A DNA stretch of 64,000 bases, from positions 124,001-188,000 of the forward strand of contig CALADQ010000026.1 of the NCBI GenBank assembly GCA_937890765.1, read 5' to 3'. Shown piece by piece: positions 18,261 to 28,383 of the stretch (position 1 is the stretch's first letter; every line of letters starts with the position of its first letter). The notes beneath the pieces are model-generated. The model searched no databases. It was not told the DNA's origin and was given only the letters and a program-made list of their open reading frames with translations. A program made the translations under genes and the position numbers. The DNA comes from an uncultured Candidatus Neoarthromitus sp. (GTDB lineage Bacteria > Bacillota > Clostridia > Clostridiales > Clostridiaceae).

Positions 18261-19411
18261 TTAGCTCTATTTTTAGAAACATTTAGAAGTATACCAATAG
18301 CCGTCATGTTAAAAAGCAATGACGAACCACCATAACTTATAAAGGGTAATGGAACACCAGTAACTGGCATAGTACCAGTGACAACCGCTAAATTTATTAT
18401 CACTTGAATAGCTATCACCGAAGTTATTCCCATAGCAATTAAAGTTCCAAATGTATCTTTACATTTTATAGATATTATAACACCTCTCCAAATCAAAATC
18501 ATGAATAAAAGAATTAATAACATTCCACCTAAAAAACCAGTTTCTTCACCTATTATTGAAAAAATAAAATCGTTATGTGGTTCTGGTAAATAATAAGCTT
18601 TCTGCCTTGACATACCGAAACCTAAACCTAAAAATCCTCCAGAACCTAAAGCTAAAAGAGACTGTATTAATTGATATCCATCACCTTTAGGATCTGCCCA
18701 TGGATTTAAAAAACTCATTAATCTTTTTAATCTATATGGTGCCATTAAAATTAATGAAATTCCTAAAACTAAACCAGAACCTCCTAATGCTAACAAATGT
18801 CTTTTTCTTGCTCCAGAAATAGTTATCAATATAAATGCAGTAAACATTATTACTGAAGTTATACTTAAATTTTTCTCTGCTAAAACAAGTCCTGCAAATA
18901 TACTTGCAACTGTCAAAGCTGGAAATACTCCTCTCCAAAAACTTTTTATCTCATCACCTTTCTTATCCAAAACCCTAGCTAAATATATTACAATCACATA
19001 TTTAGCTAACTCAGAAGGTTGTAAAGATAAAGGCCCAAATCTTATCCATCTTCGTGCACCATTTATAGGTGGAAATATAAATACTAGCAATAAAAGTCCT
19101 ACTGTTATGAGTATCAATATGGTAACAAGCCTACCATTTTTAAATCTATAATAGTTCCAATTCATAAAAAAGAATAAAGAGAATCCACCAATTAGTATAA
19201 AAAGTAATTGCTTTTTTAAATAAGACATACTATCTTGAATTTCATTAGCTGCTCTATACGAACTAGCACTATAAATCATTATAGCACCTATGGCAACAAG
19301 TAATATTACCGTATAAAAAAGAACATAATCAATCTCACCATTAACTTTATTTAACCTTGAAATCCTAGAAAATCTAGTTTTTCCACTTAATTCTGTTTCT
19401 TTATTTTCCAT
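18254..19411 (-). CDS. ftsW: FtsW-family SEDS peptidoglycan glycosyltransferase
   Basis: 385 residues with ten predicted membrane segments. SEDS motifs are present: GARRWIRFGPLSLQPSELAKY and, near the end, TGVPLPFISYGGSSLL. It polymerises lipid II glycan with its partner class B PBP. Its place between mraY and ftsQ within the dcw-like cluster supports FtsW over RodA or SpoVE, although SpoVE, the sporulation paralogue, occupies a similar locus in Bacillus and cannot be excluded. Confidence 0.9.
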   Translation of the reverse strand: MENKETELSGKTRFSRISRLNKVNGEIDYVLFYTVILLVAIGAIMIYSASSYRAANEIQDSMSYLKKQLLFILIGGFSLFFFMNWNYYRFKNGRLVTILILITVGLLLLVFIFPPINGARRWIRFGPLSLQPSELAKYVIVIYLARVLDKKGDEIKSFWRGVFPALTVASIFAGLVLAEKNLSITSVIMFTAFILITISGARKRHLLALGGSGLVLGISLILMAPYRLKRLMSFLNPWADPKGDGYQLIQSLLALGSGGFLGLGFGMSRQKAYYLPEPHNDFIFSIIGEETGFLGGMLLILLFMILIWRGVIISIKCKDTFGTLIAMGITSVIAIQVIINLAVVTGTMPVTGVPLPFISYGGSSLLFNMTAIGILLNVSKNRAKW

Positions 19412-19426
19412 AAAAATTTATTCCTT

Positions 19427-20413
19427 TCATAGAAGTAAAAAAGATACACCACAAGCAATTAAAGTAACAGCTCCAAAAACATACACAATTTTATTTTCAC
19501 TCCAACCTAAATGTTCGAAATGATGGTGTATTGGTGCCATTTTAAAAACTCTCTTCTTAGTTAATTTGTAAAATAAAACTTGTATAATAACAGATAGAGT
19601 TTCAATAACGTAAACAATTCCTGCAATTATCAAAACAAATTCTATTTTCAACAAAAAAGCTGCAGCTGCCACTGCTCCCCCTAAAGCTAATGAACCTGTA
19701 TCTCCCATAAAAATTCTAGCTGGATTTATATTAAAAATCAAAAATGCTAATAATGATCCAACTAATATAAATGCAAATATTGCAACATCAACTTGTCCAA
19801 ATATAAATCCTACAAAAAACAAAAATAACAAAACAATAATTGTCACCGTAACAGCTAATCCATCTAAACCATCTGTCAAGTTAACAGCATTTGTAGTTCC
19901 TGTAAAATAAATAAACAAAAAAGGCAAGTACATGTAAGCTAAATCAATATTTATATTTAAAATTGGTATATAAAGTTTTGTTCCTCTAACATCTTTTGTG
20001 AAAAAATATATTATCAATGTTACAATCGTCAACAAAATCATTTTTTGGTAAGCTCTAAGCCCCAAATTATTTTTCTTTCTAATTTTTAAAAAATCATCAA
20101 GAAAACCTATAAACCCAAACAACAAAAATATCACAAGAATATAAATCGCATTGTTATTAAAATTTTTTTCATAGAATATTGAATACAAAATCGTAACTAT
20201 AGTTGTAGAAATTATAAATATTAATCCTCCTATAGTTGGCGTTCCTTGTTTTTTTATATGACTTTTAGGTCCTTCTTCTCTTATGCTTTGCCCATATTTC
20301 ATTTTGTGCAAAAATGGAATTAAAATTTTCCCAAGTAAATACGCCAAAACAAACGAAAGCAAAAGAGGAATAAATATATCAAGTGCTATTCTCATATTCC
20401 TCCCTAAATTCAA
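19427..20413 (-). CDS. mraY: Phospho-MurNAc-pentapeptide transferase MraY
   Basis: Membrane enzyme of 328 residues that makes lipid I from UDP-MurNAc-pentapeptide and undecaprenyl phosphate. Polytopic with the family motifs EGPKSHIKKQGTPTIGG, NAVNLTDGLDGLA, NPARIFMGDTGSLALGG and the MAPIHHHFE loop. All catalytic Asp residues appear intact. Directly between murF and ftsW. Confidence 0.95.
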   Translation of the reverse strand: MNLGRNMRIALDIFIPLLLSFVLAYLLGKILIPFLHKMKYGQSIREEGPKSHIKKQGTPTIGGLIFIISTTIVTILYSIFYEKNFNNNAIYILVIFLLFGFIGFLDDFLKIRKKNNLGLRAYQKMILLTIVTLIIYFFTKDVRGTKLYIPILNINIDLAYMYLPFLFIYFTGTTNAVNLTDGLDGLAVTVTIIVLLFLFFVGFIFGQVDVAIFAFILVGSLLAFLIFNINPARIFMGDTGSLALGGAVAAAAFLLKIEFVLIIAGIVYVIETLSVIIQVLFYKLTKKRVFKMAPIHHHFEHLGWSENKIVYVFGAVTLIACGVSFLLL

Positions 20414-20440
20414 TATTGAATTAGAGTTCCTCCTTTTTAT

Positions 20441-21808
20441 TTAAAATTTATACATTAATATATTTATAATCTTTTCAAATTTTGAAGAACGCGACGCTTT
20501 AATCAATACATTTTCATTTCCGTTAAGTATCTTTTCAATATTTGATTCAAAATCTTCAAAATCTTCAAAACAAAAACAATTATCTTTAGCTTTAAATCCA
20601 TTATAATAAAAATTTTTAAATTTCCCTATTGCTATAAGTTTATCTATTTTACCATTTGAATATTTCGCAACTTCCTCATGGTAAAATCTCGAATTCTCAC
20701 CAAGCTCCAACATATCACCAAATATACAAACTTTTTCACCATCATACAAATTTAAAACATCAATTCCACTTTTCATAGAACTTGGACTTGCGTTATAACA
20801 ATCATTTATTAAAGTCATTTGGTTATGTTTAAAAATTTCTTGTCTCATCGACGAAATACATAAATTATTAAACTTTTTCCTCATTAAGTCCATTGGAACT
20901 TTTAAAATTTCACAAATTTTTAGAACAATTACAGAATTTAAAATATTGTGCATGCCAACAATTTTTATAGAAACCTTTTCATCTAAATTTAAATATGTAC
21001 ATTTAAATTCCACACTATCTAAATTAATTTTAATTTCACGTGCTCCAAAATCACAATTATCTCCTATTCCAACTCTAAATATTTTAAATTTATTTTCAAA
21101 ATCACAATTTTTCAACGCAAAATCTTCATTATTTAAAATTAAAATATCTTCTTCACCAAAATAATTTACGATTTCACATTTAGCTTTCAAAATGTTCTCT
21201 TGCGTTTCCAAAAATTCAATGTGACTAACTCCTATATTAGTTATCACAGCTATGTTAGGTTTTAAAATTCTGGAAAGATAATCAATTTCTCCAAGATTAC
21301 TCATTCCTAATTCAAAAATTCCAACTTCAGCATCGTCACTAATATTTATTAAAGAAATTGGCATTCCCAAATGATTATTAAAATTTCCAGGATTTTTATA
21401 AACTTTGTACTTACAACTCAAAAAATCAAATATTAAATCTTTTGTGGTAGTCTTTCCAACAGAACCAGTAACCCCAATAATATCAATATCAAGTTTACTT
21501 CTAACCAAAATCGATAACTTTTCCAACGCTATCAAAGTATTTTCAACAAATATTATTGAAACATCAAACTTTTTTAGTTCATCACAATCAAAAATTTTTT
21601 TGTCTATTATACACAGTTTCACATTTTTCTTTATCGCATCAATCACATATTTGTTCCCATCAAAATTTTTTCCACTAATCGCTAAAAAAATTTGTTCGTC
21701 TGAAATTTTTCTGGTGTCTATAGAAATTCCATTCAAAAATTTTTTACTTCCTTCAACTATTAAATCTCCATCGACACAATCTAAAATTTCATTTAAATTT
21801 AATGTCAT
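20441..21808 (-). CDS. murF: UDP-MurNAc-tripeptide D-Ala-D-Ala ligase MurF
   Basis: Cytosolic Mur ligase of 455 residues that adds D-Ala-D-Ala to the UDP-MurNAc tripeptide. N-terminal MurF domain (ISIDTRKISDEQIFLAISG), ATP-binding GVTGSVGKTTTKD, central FNNHLGMPISL with ELGMSNLGEI, and C-terminal domain with LINDCYNASPSSM and FGDMLELGE. Only five bases separate it from murE upstream. Confidence 0.94.
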   Translation of the reverse strand: MTLNLNEILDCVDGDLIVEGSKKFLNGISIDTRKISDEQIFLAISGKNFDGNKYVIDAIKKNVKLCIIDKKIFDCDELKKFDVSIIFVENTLIALEKLSILVRSKLDIDIIGVTGSVGKTTTKDLIFDFLSCKYKVYKNPGNFNNHLGMPISLINISDDAEVGIFELGMSNLGEIDYLSRILKPNIAVITNIGVSHIEFLETQENILKAKCEIVNYFGEEDILILNNEDFALKNCDFENKFKIFRVGIGDNCDFGAREIKINLDSVEFKCTYLNLDEKVSIKIVGMHNILNSVIVLKICEILKVPMDLMRKKFNNLCISSMRQEIFKHNQMTLINDCYNASPSSMKSGIDVLNLYDGEKVCIFGDMLELGENSRFYHEEVAKYSNGKIDKLIAIGKFKNFYYNGFKAKDNCFCFEDFEDFESNIEKILNGNENVLIKASRSSKFEKIINILMYKF

Positions 21809-21813
21809 TTAAA

Positions 21814-23298
21814 TCACACCTTTTTGAAATATGATTGATTTTCTTCATTTAAAATTTCATCAATTATTTCACGCTCATCAAAATGAATAATTTTATCTTT
21901 AAGTATTTGATAATCTTCATGGCCTTTGCCCGCTATCAAAATTATATCATTTGGAATTCTATTTTTTATAGATTTTTTTATAGCATCAAATCTATTAACG
22001 ATAACTTCGTAATTAGATTTTTTAATTCCTGAAACAATATCTTCAATAATTTCTTCTGGATCTTCACTTCGTGGATTATCAGAAGTTATATAAACATAAT
22101 CACTTAATTGCGTTGCGATGTGGCCGATTAAGGGACGTTTAATTTTATCTCTGTCTCCACCACACCCAACTAAACAAATAAGTCTTCCTTTAGAAATTTT
22201 TCTCAAGGTATTCAAACAATTTTCTAAACCATCAGGGGTATGAGCGTAATCAAGATATATATGGCTATTTAAATTATACCTTTTCGAAACATTTTCTAAA
22301 CGACCAATTACAAATACATTTTTCAAACTTTCAGCTATAACATTTATTGCAATCCCTTCATTCATGGCTATTATTATAGCTGGTAAAGCATTATAGATAT
22401 TAAATTTTCCAACTAGATTATAGAAAAATTCATAATAATGTCCTTGCTTATCATTAAATTTAAATTTTGTTTCGCTACTTTCAAAATTCAAATCGCTCGC
22501 ATAAAAATCACTCAACAAATTTTCAATTCCATATGTAATCACATTACTTTTCATAGCATCTATAATTTTTTTACCGTAAGAATCATCGTAATTTATAATT
22601 TTTATTTTGCTGTTTTCAAACAATTTGAATTTAGCATTAAAATAATCCGAAAAATTTTTATGGAAATCCAAATGATCTTGAGTTAAATTTGTAAAAATTC
22701 CATAATCAAAATTTATTCCATAAACTCTATCCAACTCCAAAGCGTGCGATGAAACTTCCATAAAACAATACTCCACTTTTTTGTTAGCCATTTCAGAAAA
22801 AATTTTATTGAGCTGCAAGGCACCAGGAGTTGTTCTTTCTGATTTTATTTTTTCATCATTTATGAAATTATTAACCGTGCCTATGAGCCCCGTTTTAAAT
22901 CCCGCATTACTAAAAATTTCTCTCAAAATGAAAGTTGTTGTTGTTTTTCCATTTGTACCTGTAACGCCTATAAGCTTAAAATTTTTGTAGGATTTCCCAT
23001 AAAAATTTATTGACGCTATTGATAAAGCTTTTCTTGTATCCTCAACAACTACAAAAGTACAATTGAAATTTTCACGAATTTTATTTTCAAAATCTTCATT
23101 CACAACAATGACTTTCGCACCTTTACTTAAAACCAAATCTATAAAATTATGCCCATCGAAATTGTATCCTTTTATACAAAAGAACACATCATCCTCTTCA
23201 ACTTCATTTGTATTGTCGGTGATTTTGTTGATTGAAAAATTTTCATTTTCAAAAACAAATTTATATTTAATTCCTTCAAACAATTTATGTAAATTCAT
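21814..23298 (-). CDS. murE: UDP-MurNAc-tripeptide synthetase MurE (meso-DAP type)
   Basis: Cytosolic Mur ligase of 494 residues. P-loop GVTGTNGKTTTTF, central FMEVSSHALELDRV and TNLTQDHLDFH. D407-N-P-R410 is the motif that binds meso-diaminopimelate; lysine-adding enzymes have DNPA or similar. The wall is therefore predicted to be of mDAP type, which fits spore-forming Clostridia. It follows the SpoVD/PBP2-like gene by 53 bases. Confidence 0.94.
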   Translation of the reverse strand: MNLHKLFEGIKYKFVFENENFSINKITDNTNEVEEDDVFFCIKGYNFDGHNFIDLVLSKGAKVIVVNEDFENKIRENFNCTFVVVEDTRKALSIASINFYGKSYKNFKLIGVTGTNGKTTTTFILREIFSNAGFKTGLIGTVNNFINDEKIKSERTTPGALQLNKIFSEMANKKVEYCFMEVSSHALELDRVYGINFDYGIFTNLTQDHLDFHKNFSDYFNAKFKLFENSKIKIINYDDSYGKKIIDAMKSNVITYGIENLLSDFYASDLNFESSETKFKFNDKQGHYYEFFYNLVGKFNIYNALPAIIIAMNEGIAINVIAESLKNVFVIGRLENVSKRYNLNSHIYLDYAHTPDGLENCLNTLRKISKGRLICLVGCGGDRDKIKRPLIGHIATQLSDYVYITSDNPRSEDPEEIIEDIVSGIKKSNYEVIVNRFDAIKKSIKNRIPNDIILIAGKGHEDYQILKDKIIHFDEREIIDEILNEENQSYFKKV

Positions 23299-23351
23299 TT
23301 AAGCCTCCCAATTTTAGAAATTAAAGAAGGACAATAATCCAACTTTATTTT

Positions 23352-25538
23352 CTAATGAACATCTTTCACACTAAAAGTCAATTCCACAGTGTCACCACGC
23401 TGAATTATTTTTCCAACATCAACACTTTGATTAACCAAAAGTCCTTCGCCCTCAACTTTATATTTAAGCCCTATACTTTCAAGAATTTCTATAGCACCTT
23501 GCTTGCTATATCCATATAAGTCTGGCATCAAAACTTGTTTGTCAATTTGACCTGAATCGCCTTTATAAATAATTATTTTTGTACCTTCCTTAACTGAGTA
23601 TCCTGGTTTTGGAGTCATGTCAACTATTTTTTCTCCATCACCAACCATTTCATAATCAAGATTCAAATCTTTCAATTTATGTTGGCCATCTTCAACTTTT
23701 AAATCTCTTATTTCCGGTATGATAACATCTTTCAAAAGACTTCTTCTAACATCTTCATCACTTGATGAAATATCAATAGAAAGATAATTGAACAAATCTG
23801 AAAATAATTGTCGAGCAACTGGAGTAGTAATTACTCCTGCATAATATTCCCCTGCTGAAGGTTCATCAATTGAAATAAACACACTAACTTTTGGGTCATG
23901 TGCAGGAGCAAAACCTACAAATGAAGAAATATATTTTCCTGCACCATAAGTTCCTGTTTCAGGATCGACTTTTTGAGCAGTTCCAGTTTTACCAGCTATT
24001 TCATAACCTTCAATAAAAGCTCTTCCAGCTGAACCTTCAGAAACAACTTTTTCCAATAATTCTCTCATAAGTTTAGCGCCTTGCTCACTTGCAACTCTTC
24101 TTTCTCCATAATTATCAAATTTTTTATCGACAACATAATTAAACTCATCATCATAATAAGAAATTTCTTTTAACAAATGTGGTCTAACCCAAACTCCATC
24201 ATTAGCAATAGCATTTACAGCTGTAAGAATTTGAATTGGCGTTGATGCGTTTGTCTGTCCAAAAGAAATTGTTGCCAAATCCACAGAAGAAATATTTTCA
24301 GTTTTCTTAATTATTCCTTTTGCTTCCCCTGGCAAATCCAATTGGGTTTTTTCACCAAAACCAAATTTCTTTATGTATTTGTTTAAAGTTTCAGCTCCTA
24401 AACGTTCACCAATTTCCATAAAACCAACATTGCAAGAATTTTGAAGAATTTGTGCAAAATTCTGTGTACCATGACCTGTTCTTTTCCAACAGTGAATAAT
24501 TCTCCCACCAACTTCCTTATGTCCATCACAAACAAAACTATCTTTATCAGATATTATTCCTTCTTCGATAGCAGCAATAGAAGTAATAATTTTAAAAATA
24601 GAACCAGGCTCATAAATATCGTTAACAGATCTATTTCTCCAAAGTTTTTGAAGCTCATCATAAGTTGCAACTTCATCCCTAACTGTATTTGGATTAAAAT
24701 CAGGCTTATTAACCATAGCAAGAATTTCTCCATTTTCAGGATTCGTTACTATTATTGAAACAGCTTTAGCCTTATTATCTATTAAAGCCTGGTTAGCTGC
24801 CTTCTCTGCAAAAAATTGAATTTTTTCATCTATTGTTAAAACAACATTTTTACCATCAATAGGATCTATGTACTCACTTATTGAATAAGGCAAATCTCTT
24901 GATTTAGCATCAAGCTCAACAATTCTAAATCCATCTACGCCTGTAAGCTCATCATCATAAATAAGTTCGATTCCTGTTAATCCTTTTCCGTCAATATCAG
25001 TGGAACCCAAAACGTGAGAAAGATAAGAGTTATTTGGATAATATCTTTTTGTGTCTGGAGAAATTATTACTCCCGAAATTTTTAAATCTTTTATCTTATC
25101 AACTTTACTCTTCTCAACTCTTCTTATTAAATAAGCAGAGCCAGCTGGATTACCTTTACTGTCTTTTGTATTTAAAACTTTTAAAACTTTCTCCACATTC
25201 ATATCTAAAGCTTCTGCTATTTTAACAGCTATGTCTTCATAAGTCATAGAATTTTTTTCAAGATACTCTCTTATTGTTTTAAGATCTAAATCAACTCTAT
25301 AAACATTTGCACTAACAGCAAGTTCTTTCAAATTTCTATCTAATATTGAGCCTCTTCTCGCTTGAATTTTTACTGAACTGGTCCATTGGTCTTCTGCAAT
25401 CGCATAATATTCCTCGCCCTTTATAATCATAACTTTAAACAAATTAACGACAATTGCAAATATGAAAATATAAAATATAAACATCGTTACAAGAGCTCGC
25501 TTTTTGGTTAAAAATTTATCCGTAAATTTTTGTTTCAT
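23352..25538 (-). CDS. Class B penicillin-binding protein, SpoVD/PBP2 type, two PASTA domains
   Basis: Membrane-bound transpeptidase of 728 residues. One membrane segment (about 14-36), the dimerisation domain beginning RRGSILDRN, then the catalytic domain with S313-I-F-K316, S368-C-N370 and K517-T-G519. Two PASTA domains close the protein (about 610-665 and 670-728). The position between ftsL and murE is shared by division PBP2B/FtsI and the sporulation cortex enzyme SpoVD. The PASTA pair does not settle which; a single copy might serve division here. Confidence 0.9.
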   Translation of the reverse strand: MKQKFTDKFLTKKRALVTMFIFYIFIFAIVVNLFKVMIIKGEEYYAIAEDQWTSSVKIQARRGSILDRNLKELAVSANVYRVDLDLKTIREYLEKNSMTYEDIAVKIAEALDMNVEKVLKVLNTKDSKGNPAGSAYLIRRVEKSKVDKIKDLKISGVIISPDTKRYYPNNSYLSHVLGSTDIDGKGLTGIELIYDDELTGVDGFRIVELDAKSRDLPYSISEYIDPIDGKNVVLTIDEKIQFFAEKAANQALIDNKAKAVSIIVTNPENGEILAMVNKPDFNPNTVRDEVATYDELQKLWRNRSVNDIYEPGSIFKIITSIAAIEEGIISDKDSFVCDGHKEVGGRIIHCWKRTGHGTQNFAQILQNSCNVGFMEIGERLGAETLNKYIKKFGFGEKTQLDLPGEAKGIIKKTENISSVDLATISFGQTNASTPIQILTAVNAIANDGVWVRPHLLKEISYYDDEFNYVVDKKFDNYGERRVASEQGAKLMRELLEKVVSEGSAGRAFIEGYEIAGKTGTAQKVDPETGTYGAGKYISSFVGFAPAHDPKVSVFISIDEPSAGEYYAGVITTPVARQLFSDLFNYLSIDISSSDEDVRRSLLKDVIIPEIRDLKVEDGQHKLKDLNLDYEMVGDGEKIVDMTPKPGYSVKEGTKIIIYKGDSGQIDKQVLMPDLYGYSKQGAIEILESIGLKYKVEGEGLLVNQSVDVGKIIQRGDTVELTFSVKDVH

Positions 25539-25571
25539 GACACACCTCTTAAGAATATAAAACGACCAAAA

Positions 25572-26000
25572 TTATTTTTCCCTTTTAAATATACTATCAT
25601 AAATTTTAAGGATAATTGGCTTTTTTGGTTTTTCTTGTGCCTCAATATCGAAATTATCTTTATTTAAATCAACAAAAACTGAATCTCCAAGTTTTGAAGG
25701 AACCATATTTAATTTTTCAGCATACTCCATAACTTTATCAAAACCTTTAAGATTTAAAATATCAAGTTGTAAACTTTCGAGTTCCTGAGTGCTTTTATTT
25801 ATTTTTCCCTTAATCTCAGTAACCTCTCTTTGTTTTTTATAAACATTCGAACTGCTTAAAACCATCACTGCCCCACAAAAAATAAAACAAATGAACACGT
25901 AAAAGAAACTCCTTCTAATGTAAATATTAAAAGAATTTTTTTTTACTTCTATCACCTCTTTTTCTTCTGAATCTTCAAAAAAATTTTTATTTTTTTCCAT
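25572..26000 (-). CDS. FtsL-like septum protein
   Basis: 142 residues. Acidic cytoplasmic start, one membrane segment at about 30-50, then a heptad-like coiled coil (KGKINKSTQELESLQLDIL) ending in a short loop YAEKLNMVPSK, the usual FtsL layout. FtsL proteins are too divergent to prove by sequence; the call rests on layout and on its place between rsmH and the class B PBP. Confidence 0.8.
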   Translation of the reverse strand: MEKNKNFFEDSEEKEVIEVKKNSFNIYIRRSFFYVFICFIFCGAVMVLSSSNVYKKQREVTEIKGKINKSTQELESLQLDILNLKGFDKVMEYAEKLNMVPSKLGDSVFVDLNKDNFDIEAQEKPKKPIILKIYDSIFKREK

Positions 26001-26029
26001 ACTTATGCTTCCTTTTAGAATTTTATTAC

Positions 26030-26974
26030 TTATTTATATACTTTTATTTTTTCACAAACTCTAAGTTTAGCCGATGCAGATCTAGAATTTTTATTTAATT
26101 CATTTACTGAAGGCAAAATAGGTTTTTTATTTATAATAGTTATTTCCTTTTTCTTATGGCATTTGCAAATTGGAAATTGTTTTGGACAAACGCAATCCAA
26201 AACTAAATAGTTAAAAACATTTTTAACAATTCTATCTTCTAAAGAATGAAAAGTTATTATGCAAAGTCTTCCACCAACATTTAAAACTTCCACACAATCC
26301 TTAATTGCATTTTCCAAAAGCTCAAGTTCCCCATTTACTTCGATACGAAGAGCTTGAAAAATTTTTTTAGACGAATGTCCTCGCTTAATTGATTCAGATT
26401 TTGGAATAACGCTATCAATTATTTTAACTAAATCCAAAGTTGTTTCAATTTTGTTTAAGCAACGTGCTTTAACAATTTTATTTGCAATTCTTTTGTGAAA
26501 TTTTTCTTCGCCATAAATTTTAAATATATTGCTCAGCTTTTCTTCACTATAATCATTAACAACTTCATAAGCACTTAAATCTTGAGATTGATTCATTCTC
26601 ATATCTAATTTTCCATTTCGAATATAACTAAATCCTCTATCGTCTGTATCTATTTGATATGAAGACACGCCTAAATCCATAATGATACCATCAACATTTT
26701 CGATATTCAAATCACGCAAACAAAATTTTATATTTTTGAAATTATCATTTACAAAAGTTATATTGTTATTATTTCCAAATTTCTTTTTACAATAATCAAT
26801 TGCGTATTCATCTTGATCTATTGCTATTAATTTTCCTTTGTCATTCAAACGATTTAAAATTTGAGCAGAATGTCCTCCTCCTCCAAGAGTACAATCTACA
26901 TAAATTCCATGTTGTTTTATATTTAAATTTTCAACACTCTCATTTAACAAAACAGAAAAGTGATTAAACTGCAA
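26030..26974 (-). CDS. rsmH: 16S rRNA (cytosine1402-N4)-methyltransferase RsmH
   Basis: SAM-dependent methyltransferase of 314 residues, formerly MraW. The start HFSVLLNESVENLNI, the SAM-binding VDCTLGGGGHS and DLGVSSYQIDTDDRGFSY are all typical, as is the terminal NSRSASAKLRVCEKI. It opens the division and wall cluster. The usual mraZ upstream is missing; a terminator and the M16 peptidase genes lie there instead. Confidence 0.95.
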   Translation of the reverse strand: MQFNHFSVLLNESVENLNIKQHGIYVDCTLGGGGHSAQILNRLNDKGKLIAIDQDEYAIDYCKKKFGNNNNITFVNDNFKNIKFCLRDLNIENVDGIIMDLGVSSYQIDTDDRGFSYIRNGKLDMRMNQSQDLSAYEVVNDYSEEKLSNIFKIYGEEKFHKRIANKIVKARCLNKIETTLDLVKIIDSVIPKSESIKRGHSSKKIFQALRIEVNGELELLENAIKDCVEVLNVGGRLCIITFHSLEDRIVKNVFNYLVLDCVCPKQFPICKCHKKKEITIINKKPILPSVNELNKNSRSASAKLRVCEKIKVYK

Positions 26975-27091
26975 AATTTATTCCTCATTTCATCTTCAAA
27001 TAATTTATTAATAGATTATATATTTTTTATAATTTGAAAAAAACCTCTATAAGAAAGTAATTTTTTACAAAATTTTTTGTCAAAAACAAAA

Positions 27092-27115
27092 AACCAAACT
27101 TATTAAAGTTTGGTT
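27092..27115 (-). terminator. Terminator of the M16 peptidase operon
   Basis: AACCAAACTT pairs with AAGTTTGGTT and is followed on the minus strand by a six-base T run, just downstream of the ymfH-like stop. Confidence 0.8.
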
Positions 27116-27123
27116 CTAAAAAA

Positions 27124-28383
27124 TCAATTAACTTTAGAGTAAACCATATTTGACTCTTTAAAAATACTTTTGAATTCATATACAACATCGTCTAATTGAA
27201 TTTTATTTATTTCATCAAAATAATCAAACAAATTAGCATTATTTTTCACAAGCTTAACAAATAAATGCGAAATATTTTCAATACTGTTAAACATATTAAC
27301 ATAATTACCATACATAGATTTCTTTATTCGCTCAAAATTTTCTTTGTCATTGTTAAAATCATATTTTGAATAATAGTCAAGGAGATTTTCAGGTAAATAT
27401 TTAAATTTTTCTCCATCACCAACTAAAATATAATGCCCATAATCAAATCCATTTGTGTACTCAGTATAATAACTTCCATCAATAATACCACGTTTGTACA
27501 TCATATCATAAAAATCTGACGTAGCTCTAAAATATAATCTTCGAATTATTTCAAATGTGATTAGCTTTTTTATGTAGTTTGTAGTTGAACTTATTTCTTT
27601 AAATCCCAAAATGTTTGTTGGAATTTTCATATCAAAATTTTCTTCAATATAATGTTCCTTTATGGAATCAAATCCATTAAACTTTTCTCTAATTATTTTC
27701 CCGTTTTGTTTATTAACAACATGTTTATACAAAATTTCTCTAACATTTAAAGCATTAACATTACCAACCACAACCAAAAACATATTATCATTCGAATAAA
27801 AACTGTTGTAGCAATCCATAAGATGCTCTTTTGTTATTTGCTTTATTGTGTTAACATCACCTGCAATATCATTTTTCACTGGATGTTCACCGTACATTTT
27901 CGATAAGAGATTTTTGTAAACTTTGTTGTAAGGGTCATCATCGTACATCCTAATTTCTTGTTCGATTATTAATTTTTCTTTTTCAACACTCTCATCACTT
28001 AACTTAATTCCATAAATCATTTTGCATAGTTGCTCGATTGAGTTTTCAAAATTTTCAACGGTGCTAAAATAATAATTAGTTACATCAAAAGAAGTATAGG
28101 CATTTACATCTGCACCTATTTCTGAAAATTTTTTAAAAACGTCATCATTGCCATCACCATCAAACATTTTATGTTCTAAAAAATGTGCAATCCCTAAAGG
28201 ATATCTTTTAAAATTTTTATCTGAATTTCCTTTAAACGAAACGTCATTAGAACCATATCTAACAACAAAAGAAGCATAAATATCAGAAAATTCTTGTTTT
28301 TCCATAACATAAACTTTTAGGCCATTGATTTCAAAAATTTTTATAGATTCTCTAAGCCTATGATTTTGTAAAATTTCCATCAC
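27124..28383 (-). CDS. M16 zinc peptidase, YmfH type
   Basis: 419 residues. The inverted zinc motif H67-F-L-E70-H71 and a downstream EKLIIEQEI segment supplying the third ligand show the active subunit. Layout and the LGIAHFLEHKMF stretch match YmfH of Bacillus, which with YmfF acts in maturation of the EF-P modification or as a processing peptidase in related systems. It overlaps its partner by four bases (ATGA), so the two are translationally coupled. Confidence 0.87.
   Translation of the reverse strand: MMEILQNHRLRESIKIFEINGLKVYVMEKQEFSDIYASFVVRYGSNDVSFKGNSDKNFKRYPLGIAHFLEHKMFDGDGNDDVFKKFSEIGADVNAYTSFDVTNYYFSTVENFENSIEQLCKMIYGIKLSDESVEKEKLIIEQEIRMYDDDPYNKVYKNLLSKMYGEHPVKNDIAGDVNTIKQITKEHLMDCYNSFYSNDNMFLVVVGNVNALNVREILYKHVVNKQNGKIIREKFNGFDSIKEHYIEENFDMKIPTNILGFKEISSTTNYIKKLITFEIIRRLYFRATSDFYDMMYKRGIIDGSYYTEYTNGFDYGHYILVGDGEKFKYLPENLLDYYSKYDFNNDKENFERIKKSMYGNYVNMFNSIENISHLFVKLVKNNANLFDYFDEINKIQLDDVVYEFKSIFKESNMVYSKVN

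Noticed and set aside
21405..21812. A 135-codon open frame on the plus strand.
   Set aside because: It lies wholly antisense to murF, has no recognisable protein pattern and is explained by the codon bias of murF.
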